The position numbers and the translations under genes are program-made. A stretch of DNA of 64,000 bases from Corynebacterium liangguodongii (GTDB lineage: Bacteria > Actinomycetota > Actinomycetes > Mycobacteriales > Mycobacteriaceae), in the NCBI RefSeq assembly GCF_003070865.1, contig NZ_CP026948.1, positions 1,240,001 through 1,304,000 of the forward strand. Direction: 5' to 3'. Numbering within the stretch: the stretch's first letter is position 1; every line of letters begins with the position of its first letter. Below the pieces are notes generated by a model. It made no database searches. It saw nothing but the letters and a program-made list of their open reading frames with translations, and was not told where the DNA came from. Positions 29,969 to 40,182 of the stretch are shown here, in pieces.

Positions 29969-30459
29969 TCGTGAGTCTCCTTGAGGTAGGTGTGTCGGCC
30001 ATCGAGCCACGACTGCAGGATCTCCACTGCGGCGGCTTGATCGATGACGCGGCGGCCGACCTTTTCACTGACGCCGGATGCGCGCAGGGCTTGGGAGGCC
30101 ACGACGGTGGTAAGGCGCTCGTCGGCCATGCGGACAGGCACGTCGACACGGCGCCGGACACGGAAGGCAATTTCTTTGGCGTGCTTGACACTCGCCGAGC
30201 CGTCGCCCTTGAGGTCGCGCGGAAGGCCGACGACGACCTCGACGGCGCCGTAGGAACCGATGAGCTCAACGATACGCTCGATGTCGGAGCCGTCTGGACC
30301 GCGGAAACCCGAATCGCGCGCGATGGTCTCCACCGGGGTGGCCATCCGCGCGTCCCGATCCGAGACCGCGACGCCGATGCGCACAGTTCCGACGTCGAGC
30401 CCCACGCGACGGCCCACGCCCGGGTCGTCGACACCGGGGGTGTCGGGTTGCACCTTCAT
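29965..30459 (-). CDS. ruvX: RuvX/YqgF pre-16S rRNA nuclease
   Basis: A 164-residue RNase H-like protein. Asp22 in the [15 protein letters not shown] strand and the later [10 protein letters not shown] and ERLTTVVAS motifs mark the family. E. coli YqgF matures the 16S rRNA 5' end; a Holliday-junction role was the older view. It begins an apparent transcription unit with mltG and aroE. Confidence 0.9.
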   Translation of the reverse strand: MKVQPDTPGVDDPGVGRRVGLDVGTVRIGVAVSDRDARMATPVETIARDSGFRGPDGSDIERIVELIGSYGAVEVVVGLPRDLKGDGSASVKHAKEIAFRVRRRVDVPVRMADERLTTVVASQALRASGVSEKVGRRVIDQAAAVEILQSWLDGRHTYLKETHE

Positions 30460-30521
30460 ACGCTCTCGGTCCTTGCTCGATGTCGTTTGCTGTCGTCCCA
30501 GTCGCCTGTGTCCGTTTCGTT

Positions 30522-30527
30522 ATCTTA
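30522..30527 (-). promoter_or_regulatory. Candidate -10 box of ruvX-mltG-aroE
   Basis: TAAGAT on the minus strand sits between the alaS stop and ruvX, about 63 bases before the ruvX ATG. The -35 region is not convincing. Confidence 0.3.
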
Positions 30528-30541
30528 CGCTACGCGCAATC

Positions 30542-33211
30542 CTAGCGGCGAGTAAGCTCGTCGCGCACCGCGGCCAGCCCCGCGTCAATACCTGCCGGGT
30601 TGGACCCGGAGCCCTGGGCGAGGTCGGGCTTTCCGCCGCCCTTGCCGTCGACGTAACCGCCGAGCAGCTTCACCAGATCGCCCGCCTTCACCCCGGCGCC
30701 CACGCCCTCCGTGGTCACTGCCACCGCAAACGGGACCTTCTCACCGCTCACGGAAGCCAGCGCGACGACTCCGGGCACGGCGCCGAGTCGTTCGCGCACA
30801 TCAGCGGCGACGGTGCGCAGATCCGCGGCGCCGATGCCTTCCGCGAGCGTGAGCGCAACGAGGGTGAACTGGCCGGCCTGCTGGGCCTTGGCCACGTATT
30901 GCGCCGACTGGCTGACCAGCTGCTGGCGGTTGAGCGCCTCGATTTCCTTCTCCGCGGCGCGCAGGCGCTCCGTCAGTTGCGCGATGCGCGCAGGAAGCTC
31001 GTCTGTCGGGGTCTTCAGCTCGGCCGCCAGAGACGAGGCGAGCGCCGCTTCCTTGGAGAAGTAGCGGAACGATTCCATTCCCGCGTACGCCTCGATGCGG
31101 CGCGCGCCCGAACCCACCGAGGACTCTCCGAGCACGGCCACGGGCCCAATCTGCGAGGAATGCCCCACGTGAGTGCCGCCGCACAGCTCGATGGAAAACG
31201 GCCCGCCAATCTCGACAACGCGCACCTCGGAGCCGTAGTTCTCCCCAAACAACGCCATCGCGCCCATCGCCTTGGCCTCCTCCAGCGAGGTCTCGATGGT
31301 GTTGACGGCAAGGTCGGCGTCGACAGCCTCGTTGGTGATAGTGGTGATCTCGCGCAGCTGGGCGTCGCTCAGCTGCTCGGTGTAGTTGAAGTCGAACCGC
31401 AGGTAGCCCGGTTTGTTCATCGAGCCAGCCTGCACGGCAGTGGGGCCGAGCACCTGGCGCAGCGCGGCGTGAATGAGGTGGGTGGCGGTGTGCGCCTGCC
31501 GCGCGCCGTGGCGCCACGTCGGGTCCACCTCCGCCGTGACCAGCTGGCCCACATCGAGCCCGCCGTCGCGCACGGTTGCCTTGTGCACCCAGAGCTTCTT
31601 GCCCACCTTCTGCACGTCGTGGACGTCGAGCACCGTATCGCCCACGACGATGCGGCCGCGGTCACCTAGCTGGCCGCCGGACTCGGCGTACATCGGGGTG
31701 ACGTCCAAGATGACCTCGACGTCCTGGCCTTGGGATACCTCGCCGACCCTCTCGCCGCCGCGGATCAGGCCGATGACCTTTCCGGGGTGGTTAAGCTCGG
31801 TGTAGCCGACGAACTCGGTGGGCGATGCATCGACCCACTCGCGGTAGAGCGACTCGTCGATGTTGCCCTGCTTTTTCGCCTTGTTGTCGGCCTTCGCGCG
31901 GGCCCGTTGCGCCTGCATCTCGGCGTCAAAGGCGTCCATATCCACCTCGAGGCCCGCCTCCCGCGCCATCTCGAGGGTCAAGTCGATGGGGAATCCGTAG
32001 GTGTCGTGCAGCTCAAAGGCCTGCGAGCCGGAGAGTTTCGAGGTACCGGCGGACTTCGTCGCGGCGGCGGCCTCCTCGAAGCGGTGCGTGCCGGAGACGA
32101 GGGTCTTCATAAAGGCGCGTTCCTCGGTCACGGCCACGCGCACGATCCGCTCGCGGTTCTCGGCGATCTCGGGGAACGACGGGGTCATGGTGTCCATGAT
32201 GGTGTTCATGAACTCCTCGAGGACCTCACCGGAGGCCCCGAGCAGGCGGGCGGAGCGCACGATGCGGCGCAGCAGGCGGCGCAGGATGTAGCCGCGACCC
32301 TCGTTCGACGGGGTGACGCCGTCGAGGATGATCATCATCGCGGTGCGGGAGTGGTCGGCGATGACGCGGAAGCGGACGTCATCATCCGCGTTGCCCTCGT
32401 TGTAGCGCGCGCCGGTGACCTCCACGGCCCTGTCGATGACCGGGCGAAGCAGGTCCGTCTCGTAGACGTTGTCGACGCCCTGCAGGATGCAGGCGACTCG
32501 CTCAACGCCCATGCCGGTATCAATATTTTTCTTCGGCAGCTCCCCGACGATGTCGAAACCGCCCTTCTTATCGCCATCACCACGGATGGACTCCATGAAC
32601 ACGAGGTTCCAAATCTCGAGGTAGCGGGTGTCGTCGGCAATCGGGCCGCCGTCCTTGCCATGCTCGGGGCCACGGTCGTAGTAGATCTCGGAGCACGGCC
32701 CGCAGGGCCCGGGGATCCCCATGGACCAGAAGTTATCCTCCATGCCCATGCGCTGGATGCGCTCGGCCGGCACGCCGATGGTGTGCTCCCAGATGTCGGC
32801 CGCTTCGTCGTCGTCAAGAAAAACCGTGACCCACAGCCGCTCGGGGTCGAGACCGTAGCCACCCTCGTCGAGCGGGTTGGTCAGCAGCGACCACGCGTTT
32901 TTGATGGCGCCTTCCTTGAAGTACTGGCCGAAGGAGAAGTTGCCCGCCATCTGGAAAAACGTGTTGTGGCGGGTGGTGATGCCCACTTCTTCGATATCCA
33001 GGGTGCGCACGCACTTTTGGATCGAGGTGGCCGTGCCGCCCGGAAACGGCGGGGTCTGCTGCCCCAGGAAATAGGGCTTGAACGGGACCATGCCAGCGTT
33101 GACGAACAGCAGCGTCGGGTCGTCCAAGATCAGCGAAGCGCTCGGCACCGCGGTGTGGCCGGCGTTGACGAAGTGCTGGGTAAAACGCTGGCGGATCTCA
33201 TGAGTCTGCAC
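30542..33211 (-). CDS. alaS: Alanine-tRNA ligase
   Basis: AlaRS of 889 residues, full length. It has the class II catalytic domain ([16 protein letters not shown] is motif 2-like), then the tRNA-recognition domain. The editing domain has zinc ligands in HTATHLIH and CGGTHV, and the C-terminal DHHA1/C-Ala domain ends in [19 protein letters not shown] at 33266-33271 may be its -10 box. Confidence 0.98.
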   Translation of the reverse strand: MQTHEIRQRFTQHFVNAGHTAVPSASLILDDPTLLFVNAGMVPFKPYFLGQQTPPFPGGTATSIQKCVRTLDIEEVGITTRHNTFFQMAGNFSFGQYFKEGAIKNAWSLLTNPLDEGGYGLDPERLWVTVFLDDDEAADIWEHTIGVPAERIQRMGMEDNFWSMGIPGPCGPCSEIYYDRGPEHGKDGGPIADDTRYLEIWNLVFMESIRGDGDKKGGFDIVGELPKKNIDTGMGVERVACILQGVDNVYETDLLRPVIDRAVEVTGARYNEGNADDDVRFRVIADHSRTAMMIILDGVTPSNEGRGYILRRLLRRIVRSARLLGASGEVLEEFMNTIMDTMTPSFPEIAENRERIVRVAVTEERAFMKTLVSGTHRFEEAAAATKSAGTSKLSGSQAFELHDTYGFPIDLTLEMAREAGLEVDMDAFDAEMQAQRARAKADNKAKKQGNIDESLYREWVDASPTEFVGYTELNHPGKVIGLIRGGERVGEVSQGQDVEVILDVTPMYAESGGQLGDRGRIVVGDTVLDVHDVQKVGKKLWVHKATVRDGGLDVGQLVTAEVDPTWRHGARQAHTATHLIHAALRQVLGPTAVQAGSMNKPGYLRFDFNYTEQLSDAQLREITTITNEAVDADLAVNTIETSLEEAKAMGAMALFGENYGSEVRVVEIGGPFSIELCGGTHVGHSSQIGPVAVLGESSVGSGARRIEAYAGMESFRYFSKEAALASSLAAELKTPTDELPARIAQLTERLRAAEKEIEALNRQQLVSQSAQYVAKAQQAGQFTLVALTLAEGIGAADLRTVAADVRERLGAVPGVVALASVSGEKVPFAVAVTTEGVGAGVKAGDLVKLLGGYVDGKGGGKPDLAQGSGSNPAGIDAGLAAVRDELTRR

Positions 33212-33291
33212 GGGCGAAAAGTCCTTTGAACGTGAGTGTCGGTTGAGGGTGGATAATCCCGCACTACTCTACCCGCCCCACCCCGCGCGGC

Positions 33292-34641
33292 TTACTCTCC
33301 CCGCACCATGCGCCGCAGCCGGCCGATGTAGTCGGCGATGCGCTTCTCCGCACCGTGCTCGGAAGGCTCGTAGTAGACCGCGTCGTCGAGGCCTTCGGGA
33401 ATGTAGCGCTGCTCAACCACCCCGCGAGGATCATCGTGCGGGTAGAGGTAGCCCACGGCGTTGCCCATCTTCTTCGCACCCTCGTAGTGGCCATCGCGCA
33501 GGTGGGGCGGGACCGGCCCCGCCTTGCCCTTGGCCACGTCCGCCTGCGCCTTTCCAATCGCCCGGTACACCGCGTTGCTCTTCGGCGCGGTGGCGAGGTG
33601 AATCGTCGCCTGCGCTAGGTTCAGCCGGGCCTCGGGCATGCCGATGAACTGCACCGCGTACGCCGCCGCCGTGGCGGTCTGCAGCGCCGTTGGGTCGGCC
33701 ATGCCGACGTCCTCCGAGGCGTGGATGACGAGGCGGCGCGCGATAAACCGGGGGTCCTCGCCCGCCTCGATCATCCGCGCCAGGTAGTGCAAGGCGGCAT
33801 CGACGTCGGAGCCGCGGATGGATTTGATGAACGCAGAAACCACGTCATAGTGCTGGTCGCCGTCGCGGTCATAGCGCACGACCGCGCGGTTGACGTTCTC
33901 CCGCACGGTCTCGATCGTGATCTCGGCACCGTCCTCGACCGCTTCGGCCGCGGCCTCGAGGTAGGTCAGAGCGCGGCGCGCGTCACCCCCGGCGAGCAAC
34001 ACGAGCTGGTCCCGGGCGTCCGCAGTGAGGGTCTTTCCCCCGCCGACGCCGCGCTCGTCGGCCATCGCGCGATCGAGCACCTGGGCGATGTCGTCGGCCT
34101 CGAGCGAATGGAGCTGCAGCAGCAGGGAGCGCGACAGCAGCGGAGCAACGACGCTGAAGGACGGATTCTCCGTCGTGGCCGCCACGAGCAGAACCGTTCG
34201 GTTTTCCACGGCCGCAAGCAGTGCGTCTTGCTGCGTTTTAGAGAAGCGATGGACCTCGTCGATAAAGAGCACGGTCTTTTCGCCCCGGGCGAGGTCGCGG
34301 CGGGCCTGCGCGATGACCTCGCGCAGCTCCTTGACGCCGGAAGAAAGCGCGGAGAGACCTACGAAGTTCTGCCCCGTCGTCTTCGCTATGAGGGAGGCGA
34401 TCGTGGTCTTGCCGGTGCCGGGCGGGCCGTAGAGGATGACGGATGCGGCACCAGATCCCTCCACGAGGCGGCGCAGCGGCTTGCCCGGACCGAGCACGTG
34501 TTCCTGGCCGACGACCTCATCGAGCGTACGCGGCCGCATCCGGGCCGCGAGCGGGGCCTGCTCCCCCACCTCGAAGAGGCCAGAGCCCCGGTGCCCCGTA
34601 CGGGGCGCATGGTCGTTTCCGAACAATCCTTCTTGGACCAT
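33292..34641 (-). CDS. rarA: Replication-associated recombination protein A (RarA/MgsA)
   Basis: An AAA+ ATPase (449 residues) acting at stalled forks. It carries Walker [10 protein letters not shown] at 72-80, Walker [10 protein letters not shown] at 124-132, the sensor ATTENPSF, and the C-terminal tetramerisation domain with [17 protein letters not shown]. The N-terminus reads QEGLF at residues 3-7, which fits the QxxLF sliding-clamp-binding pattern. It is separated from alaS by 80 bases. Confidence 0.95.
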   Translation of the reverse strand: MVQEGLFGNDHAPRTGHRGSGLFEVGEQAPLAARMRPRTLDEVVGQEHVLGPGKPLRRLVEGSGAASVILYGPPGTGKTTIASLIAKTTGQNFVGLSALSSGVKELREVIAQARRDLARGEKTVLFIDEVHRFSKTQQDALLAAVENRTVLLVAATTENPSFSVVAPLLSRSLLLQLHSLEADDIAQVLDRAMADERGVGGGKTLTADARDQLVLLAGGDARRALTYLEAAAEAVEDGAEITIETVRENVNRAVVRYDRDGDQHYDVVSAFIKSIRGSDVDAALHYLARMIEAGEDPRFIARRLVIHASEDVGMADPTALQTATAAAYAVQFIGMPEARLNLAQATIHLATAPKSNAVYRAIGKAQADVAKGKAGPVPPHLRDGHYEGAKKMGNAVGYLYPHDDPRGVVEQRYIPEGLDDAVYYEPSEHGAEKRIADYIGRLRRMVRGE

Positions 34642-34651
34642 CGCTCCTCCC

Positions 34652-35884
34652 CTAGCTCAAGCGGCGCGCGACGTCGTGGGCGAATTCGGAGATCACGCGG
34701 TAGGCGGGGGCGTCGCCACGGCGGGAGAAGCGCGCTAGCGCCTCGAACGTCTCGCACAGGTCGCGGCGCACCAGCTTTTCGTCGTCGGTAAATGCCCCCT
34801 GCGTGGGGCTGCGCAGGAGGTCTCCGCCGACCTCGAACTCCTCGAGCTCTCCCCCTGCCCCGAGCTCAACCCCGGCGGCAGCGAAGTCAGCGGCAAGCGC
34901 CGCGTCGCCGTCCCATAGCGCCTGGTGCGCGTTGACGTTGAGCACGGCAAAGCTGGACAACGCCCAGCCGATCAGCGCTGCGGTGATGTTGCTGCGTAGC
35001 GTGTCCGGCGTGGTCACCTGCGGCCACATCGAACCCACCTCGCGCACCCACGCCTCGAGGAAGACGTCGACCTCGGAGTCCGTGATCGGGTAGGTGGCGA
35101 TGTAGGTGGGGAAACCGGCGATGACGAACGCAAGGTCGAAGGTGACGTCGCGGAAGCCCGCCCACTCGTAGTCAAGGAAGTGGACGTGGTCGGCGAAGAT
35201 GACGTTGTCCGGCGCGAGATCGAACGGGGTAAACGCCCGGTTTCCCCCTTTGAGCAGCCTCGCGCCCATGCTCGCCGCCGCGGAGGCGACTTCCCCGGGC
35301 ACATCGATCCCGGATTCCTGCAGCATCACCAAACCGATCCGGATGCGGTGGATGAGGAGGTTGTCACGCAGCTGCTGCACGGCGCTCCACTCCGGGCTCA
35401 AGCGCATGAAGCGGGTAAACAGCACGTCGAAGGAGCCTTCCTTATCGGCAGTGCCCGCGTGCATCCGCCCCAGCGCGCCCCCGAGGGAGCGGATGACGGC
35501 CGCCCGATCGTCCTCGTCGGAGGAGGCGAGGAGGTCGTCGAGGCTATCGCTGTCGCCGGAATCGGTAAGGATAATGATCCGCTCGTCGACGTCGTATCCG
35601 AGCAGCACGGGCCCGGGCCGGACGTCTTCACTCAGCGACGTCGTGAACTGGTAGGCGACGACCTCGCGCATGAACGCAGCATCCTCGATCGGGTCGCCCG
35701 TCAAGGGCGAATGCTTGACGACGACCGTTCGATGCTGCAGGAACGGATTCGCCTCCACCTTCGCCCGGTAGACCTGCGCAGAGCCGGATCCGTGCAGCGC
35801 TGTGGCGTCGTTAAGCTTCTGCGCCCCGCCGTAGCGGCGGGTAAGCACCGCCTCCGCCGCCGCGATGGTGCCACTGTGCTCCAT
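34652..35884 (-). CDS. Aminoglycoside-phosphotransferase-like kinase of unknown substrate
   Basis: A 410-residue protein kinase-like fold protein. An N-terminal lobe with VVVKHSP (likely ATP-contact Lys) is followed by the catalytic loop [13 protein letters not shown] and the metal-binding FLDYEWAGF, matching APH/choline-kinase enzymes. The substrate is unknown. It lies between aspS and rarA on the same strand, 24 bases after aspS. The ATG at 35884 follows CAAGGAG at good spacing and is preferred to the upstream GTG at 35893. Confidence 0.75.
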   Translation of the reverse strand: MEHSGTIAAAEAVLTRRYGGAQKLNDATALHGSGSAQVYRAKVEANPFLQHRTVVVKHSPLTGDPIEDAAFMREVVAYQFTTSLSEDVRPGPVLLGYDVDERIIILTDSGDSDSLDDLLASSDEDDRAAVIRSLGGALGRMHAGTADKEGSFDVLFTRFMRLSPEWSAVQQLRDNLLIHRIRIGLVMLQESGIDVPGEVASAAASMGARLLKGGNRAFTPFDLAPDNVIFADHVHFLDYEWAGFRDVTFDLAFVIAGFPTYIATYPITDSEVDVFLEAWVREVGSMWPQVTTPDTLRSNITAALIGWALSSFAVLNVNAHQALWDGDAALAADFAAAGVELGAGGELEEFEVGGDLLRSPTQGAFTDDEKLVRRDLCETFEALARFSRRGDAPAYRVISEFAHDVARRLS

Positions 35885-35908
35885 GGCTCGCACTCCTTGG
35901 GGTCGACG

Positions 35909-37699
35909 CTAACTCGGCGCGTTAGCCTTGTTCGGCTTGAAGTCCACGCCCGTTTCCTTGCGCTGCTCGGCCGGGATCGGCGCGGGGGCATCCGTGAGCG
36001 GATCCACGCCGCCGCCGGACTTCGGGAAGGCGATGACGTCACGGATGGAATCGAAGCCTCCCAGCAGGCTGACGATGCGGTCCCAGCCAAACGCGATGCC
36101 GCCGTGCGGCGGGGCTCCGTAGGAAAACGCCTCGAGGAGGAACCCGAACTTCTCCTGCGCTTCTTCGTCGCTAATCCCCATAATCTCAAAGACGCGCTGC
36201 TGCACATCGCGGTCGTGAATACGGATGGACCCGCCGCCGATCTCGTTGCCGTTGCACACAATGTCGTAGGCATAGGCCAGGGCTTCACCCGGGTTCTGCT
36301 CGAAGTTGTCCAAGTATTCGGGCTTCGGAGAGGTAAACGCGTGGTGCACCGCTGTCCACTTCGAGTGGCCGAGCGCAACATCGCCCGAGGCCGTGGCGTC
36401 CGCGGCGGGCTCGAACAACGGAGCGTCAACAACCCAGGTAAACGCCCAATCCCCCTCCTTGATGAGGTCGAGCTTGCGGGCAATCTCCCCGCGCGCAGCG
36501 CCCAGCAGCGCTCGCGAGCTCTTCGCATCCCCGGCAGCAAAGAAGATGCAGTCCCCCGGCGCAGCGCCGACGTGGGCGGCGATTCCGGCCTTCTCCTCGT
36601 CGGTGATGTTCTTCGCCACAGGACCGGTGAGCGAGCCGTCCTCCTGAACGAGGATGTATGCCAAGCCCTTCGCGCCGCGCTGCTTCGCCCACTCCTGCCA
36701 CGCGTCGAGCTGACGGCGCGGCTGCGAGGCCCCTCCCTCCATGACGACTGCGCCGACGTAATCAGCCTTGAACACGCGGAAAGTCGTGTCCTTGAAAAAC
36801 TCCGTGCAATCCACCAACTGGATGCCGAAACGGAGGTCCGGCTTGTCAGAGCCGTACTTCTCCATCGCTTCGGCGTACGTCATACGCGGGATCGGCGTGG
36901 CGACGTCATAGCCGATGAGCTTCCACAACGCGACCAGGATCTCCTCGGCGAGCGCGATGACATCATCCTGATCGACGAAGCTCGCCTCGACATCGAGCTG
37001 AGTGAATTCGGGCTGGCGGTCCGCGCGGAAATCCTCGTCGCGGTAGCAGCGGGCGATCTGGAAGTAGCGCTCCATTCCGGCGACCATGAGCAGCTGCTTG
37101 AACAGCTGCGGCGACTGCGGCAGGGCGTACCAGGAGCCGGGGCGCAGGCGCGCCGGGACGAGGAAGTCGCGCGCGCCCTCAGGCGTCGAGCGCGTCAGCG
37201 TGGGGGTCTCGATCTCGGTGAAGTCGTGTTTTGCCAGGACCTCGCGGGCGGCGCGGTTCGCATCGGAGCGCAGACGCAGCGCCTTGGCCTGGCGCTCGCG
37301 GCGCAGGTCCAAGTAGCGATACTTCAGGCGGGTTTCCTCCCCGACCTCGTTCGAGGAGAAATCCTCCACCTGGAACGGCAGCGCGGCGGACTTGTTGAGC
37401 ACCTTGAGCTCGGTGGCGTTAACTTCGATCTCACCCGAGGCGAGGTTCGGGTTTGCCGAGCCCTCCGGGCGCGGTTCCACAACGCCCGTGACCTGAACGC
37501 AGTACTCGCTGCGCAGGTCATGCGCCGCTTCCGCGACCTCGGACTCGCGGAAAACAACCTGGGCCAGGCCGGAGCGATCGCGCAGGTCAATAAAGATCAC
37601 CCCACCGTGGTCACGGCGCCGCGACACCCATCCCGTGAGCGTGACGGTCTGACCATCGAGTTCTTTGCGGAGATCTCCGGCGAGGTGGGTGCGCAGCAC
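35909..37699 (-). CDS. aspS: Aspartate-tRNA ligase, probably non-discriminating (Asp/Asn)
   Basis: A class IIb synthetase of 596 residues. It has an OB-fold anticodon domain (1-~110), the catalytic domain with the large bacterial GAD insertion (about 285-420) and motif 3 GIAFGWDR near the end. In the anticodon domain, His31 (RRDHGG) and Gly80 (RPEGSANPN) replace the residues that make the E. coli enzyme discriminate. These two changes are known markers of enzymes that also charge tRNA-Asn and rely on GatCAB. Confidence 0.95.
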   Translation of the reverse strand: MLRTHLAGDLRKELDGQTVTLTGWVSRRRDHGGVIFIDLRDRSGLAQVVFRESEVAEAAHDLRSEYCVQVTGVVEPRPEGSANPNLASGEIEVNATELKVLNKSAALPFQVEDFSSNEVGEETRLKYRYLDLRRERQAKALRLRSDANRAAREVLAKHDFTEIETPTLTRSTPEGARDFLVPARLRPGSWYALPQSPQLFKQLLMVAGMERYFQIARCYRDEDFRADRQPEFTQLDVEASFVDQDDVIALAEEILVALWKLIGYDVATPIPRMTYAEAMEKYGSDKPDLRFGIQLVDCTEFFKDTTFRVFKADYVGAVVMEGGASQPRRQLDAWQEWAKQRGAKGLAYILVQEDGSLTGPVAKNITDEEKAGIAAHVGAAPGDCIFFAAGDAKSSRALLGAARGEIARKLDLIKEGDWAFTWVVDAPLFEPAADATASGDVALGHSKWTAVHHAFTSPKPEYLDNFEQNPGEALAYAYDIVCNGNEIGGGSIRIHDRDVQQRVFEIMGISDEEAQEKFGFLLEAFSYGAPPHGGIAFGWDRIVSLLGGFDSIRDVIAFPKSGGGVDPLTDAPAPIPAEQRKETGVDFKPNKANAPS

Positions 37700-37766
37700 T
37701 TCTTTTCCACGTCCTTTTCTGGGTTGGGAGGCCTCGGAAGCAAGGCCGGGTACTTAACGGCCCCTC

Positions 37767-37772
37767 ATAATA
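37767..37772 (-). promoter_or_regulatory. Candidate -10 box of aspS
   Basis: TATTAT on the minus strand, about 68 bases before the aspS ATG. It lies between the gene and the tandem-repeat block. Confidence 0.4.
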
Positions 37773-37865
37773 CCCCTTACGCCTTTCGGCTGGCCCTGTA
37801 GTCTTCGTACCAATTTGCCGGGGGTGCTTTCCCACCCCGAGGTGGCCAGGTACAGGGGGTCGGCG

Positions 37866-38344
37866 TGACTCTGCAACGGCGGAGGATACCACCACACCAC
37901 CCGGTCGGCGTGACTCCGCAACGGCAGAGTCGGCCGGGCACCGCACAAAGCGAAAACTCCGCAATGCGGGCTCCGCAACGGCAGAGTCGATACCACCACA
38001 CCACCCGGTCGGCGGGCTCCGCAACGGCAGAGTCAACCAGGCAACACGCAAAGCCAAAACTCCGCAATGCGGACTCTGCAACGGCAGAGTCGATACCACC
38101 ACACCACCCGGTCGGCGGGCTCCGCAACGGCAGAGTCAACCAGGCAACACGCAAAGCCAAAACTCCGCAATGCGGACTCTGCAACGGCAGAGTCGATACC
38201 ACCACACCGCCCGGTCGGCGTGACTCCGCAACGGCAGAGTCAACCAGGCGACACACAAAGCGAAAACTCCGCAATGCGGACTCTGCAACGGCGGAGTCAA
38301 CCAGGCAACACGCAAAGCCAAAACTCCGCAATGCGGACTCTGCA
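37866..38344. repeat. Composite tandem repeat of hairpin units (57- and 46-base modules)
   Basis: A 20-base core GACTCTGCAACGGCAGAGTC (8-bp stem, AACG loop, with C/T and A/G variants) occurs nine times. Starts are 37867 (its last bases degraded), 37912, 37969, 38015, 38072, 38118, 38175, 38222 and 38279, with a tenth truncated copy at 38336. Spacing alternates about 46 and 57 bases, giving a 103-base period; the last two full units are both 57-base. The 57-base module also holds the near-palindrome ACTCCGCAATGCGGACT. The block fills most of the 765-base gene-free gap between the divergent aspS and metallopeptidase genes. It is not CRISPR: spacers are repeated too. Confidence 0.9.
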
Positions 38345-38442
38345 CCACACCCCGGTCCCAAACGCCCCCCGGCACCTGCGTGCCCGGCCGGATCGTATGC
38401 ACCGCAGGCTCGAAAACGAGCACCGCAGCCCCATCTTCTGCG

Positions 38443-38448
38443 TATATT
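38443..38448 (+). promoter_or_regulatory. Candidate -10 box of the metallopeptidase gene
   Basis: TATATT ends 16 bases before the ATG at 38465, leaving a 5' leader of about 10 bases. This supports the start at 38465 and argues against the long open frame that runs through the repeats. Confidence 0.45.
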
Positions 38449-38464
38449 TGGCAGAATTTCCACC

Positions 38465-39358
38465 ATGACGTTTAAGGACAGCTACCAGCGCTCCGGCAAC
38501 CGCGCCACGACATCGTCCGGCGGTAGGGGCGCCGCCCCCATGGTGATCGGCGGCGGCGGAATCGGCACCCTCATCCTCCTTGGCTTGTTCCTGCTGTTGG
38601 GCGGGGACCCCAGCGGAGGACAGCTCCCCGCCCCGCAAAGCCAGGGGCAGGGGCAGTCCGGGGCGGCGGCTGAATACAACCTCGACCATTGCAACAGCCC
38701 GGGTGCCGCCAACGAGTACGACGACTGCCGCATCGAGGCTACTGCTGTCTCCGTCGACTCGGTGTGGCAGGAAGTCCTGCCCGCTGAGGCAGGCACGGAA
38801 TACGTCCAGCCCGGGATGCACATTTTCCAGCAGGCTGTATCAACGGGGTGCGGGAACGCGTCGGCAAACACGGGGCCGTTCTACTGCCCCGCGGATACCA
38901 CGGCGTATTTCGACGTGAGCTTTTTCAACCAGCTCGGCCAGTTCGGCGGCTCGGATGCCCCGCTTGCCCAGATGTATGTCGTCGCACACGAGTTTGGCCA
39001 CCATATCCAGCAGCTTGAGGGCACTCTCAAGCTCAGCAATTACAACCAGCCAGGCGAGGATTCTGCCGCTGTTGCCATCGAGCTGCAGGCGGACTGCTAC
39101 GCGGGACTGTGGGCCTCGCACGCCGACAAGGGTGAGAACGCGATCCTCGAGCCGATTACCAAAGACCAGCTCTCGGCGGCGATCCAGACTGCGCGGGCCG
39201 TGGGCGATGACAACATCCAAAAGCGCTCCGGCGGCGACGTCAACCCGGATGTGTGGACCCATGGTTCCTCCGAACAGCGCGAGGAGGCGTTCTTAGCGGG
39301 CTACGAGGGCGGTCACATGAGCTCCTGTGACTACCTCGGCCGCGGCGGGTACGCATAG
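38465..39358 (+). CDS. YpfJ-family neutral zinc metallopeptidase, membrane anchored
   Basis: A 297-residue protein with one membrane segment at about residues 27-47 and a large outer domain. The gluzincin motif HEFGH is at 175-179, in VVAHEFGHH. The family (putative neutral zinc metallopeptidase, E. coli YpfJ) has no established substrate. Four Cys residues in the outer domain (76, 88, 129, 141) could form disulfides. The reading frame continues open upstream to 37865 across the tandem repeats, but homologues start MTFKDSYQR, so I use the ATG at 38465. Confidence 0.88.
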   Translation: MTFKDSYQRSGNRATTSSGGRGAAPMVIGGGGIGTLILLGLFLLLGGDPSGGQLPAPQSQGQGQSGAAAEYNLDHCNSPGAANEYDDCRIEATAVSVDSVWQEVLPAEAGTEYVQPGMHIFQQAVSTGCGNASANTGPFYCPADTTAYFDVSFFNQLGQFGGSDAPLAQMYVVAHEFGHHIQQLEGTLKLSNYNQPGEDSAAVAIELQADCYAGLWASHADKGENAILEPITKDQLSAAIQTARAVGDDNIQKRSGGDVNPDVWTHGSSEQREEAFLAGYEGGHMSSCDYLGRGGYA

Positions 39359-39381
39359 GAACCGAGCACAGGAACCAGCAC

Positions 39382-40122
39382 ATGAGCACGCCGAATCGCG
39401 CCGTTGCGTTCTTGGCTGCGTTCAACACCATCGAAAAGCACCTGCGCTCCGCGCTCGGTGCAAAGCGGGGCGACGGGTTTACCTGGATGGTGGGAAAGGC
39501 CCGCCGTGCGGGCATACTCACGCAGCGCCAGGGTGATGTTCTCACGGAGTTTGCGGAGCTTCGCAACGCCATTAGCCACGGCGAGTACGAAGACTTTCGG
39601 CCGATCGCGGAACCGCTGCCGGAGACGGTGGCGGAGATCGAGCGGATCCGAGACGCCCTTCTCCGGCCGACGGCTGCGTTGAGCGTCACGGCGGGCGAGG
39701 CGGTTTCCACCTTCGCCCCCGGCGACGCTATCTCGGGGCCCCTCGCGCTCATCCGCGACAAGGACTTTTCACAGTTTCCCATCTACGAAGGCAACAGGTG
39801 CGTCGGTGTGCTCACGACCGATGCCATCGCCCGCTGGGTCGCCGCTGACCTGGGCGCGGACGGCACGCTCGATGCGCGCACTGTCGCCGAAGTCTTGCGG
39901 TACGGCGAGCGCGTCGAGCGCGCTGTCTTCCTCTCACGCGACGCGACCGTCGCTGCCGCGTACAACGCGCTCACGACACCGCTTGACGACGCCTCGTTGC
40001 CGCGCATCCTCATCATCACCGAGTCCGGTGTGGCCACGGGCCGCCCGCTCGGCGTGCTCACCGCGGCCGATCTCCCCGCCTTGGTGCGTCACATCAAGCG
40101 GCAGCGTACCGCCCCGGAATAG
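39382..40122 (+). CDS. CBS-domain pair protein
   Basis: A 246-residue cytoplasmic protein, 23 bases after the metallopeptidase gene. Residues 1-95 are helical, with LRNAISHGEYED resembling the RNxxxH-type motif of HEPN-like domains. Residues ~98-240 contain two CBS motifs (DKDFSQFPIYEGNRCVGVLT and RILIITESG...PLGVLTAADL), which usually bind adenine nucleotides. Function unknown; a nucleotide-sensing role is inferred. Confidence 0.75.
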   Translation: MSTPNRAVAFLAAFNTIEKHLRSALGAKRGDGFTWMVGKARRAGILTQRQGDVLTEFAELRNAISHGEYEDFRPIAEPLPETVAEIERIRDALLRPTAALSVTAGEAVSTFAPGDAISGPLALIRDKDFSQFPIYEGNRCVGVLTTDAIARWVAADLGADGTLDARTVAEVLRYGERVERAVFLSRDATVAAAYNALTTPLDDASLPRILIITESGVATGRPLGVLTAADLPALVRHIKRQRTAPE

Positions 40123-40182
40123 GTGATGCATCACCATCGTTAGGATGGGGTGGAAGCAGCAGACGCGAGACGAAAGGCCCCC

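Noticed and set aside
35180..37801. 873-codon open frame antisense to aspS and the phosphotransferase gene
   Set aside because: Same shadow effect across two real genes; no recognisable domain and no ribosome site.
37866..38344. CRISPR array
   Set aside because: The sequences between hairpin cores are themselves repeated and alternate in two types, unlike unique spacers, and no cas genes are present.
37865..38464. In-frame 200-residue N-terminal extension of the metallopeptidase through the repeats
   Set aside because: The translation is just the repeat read through; a -10 box lies 16 bases before the conserved ATG at 38465.
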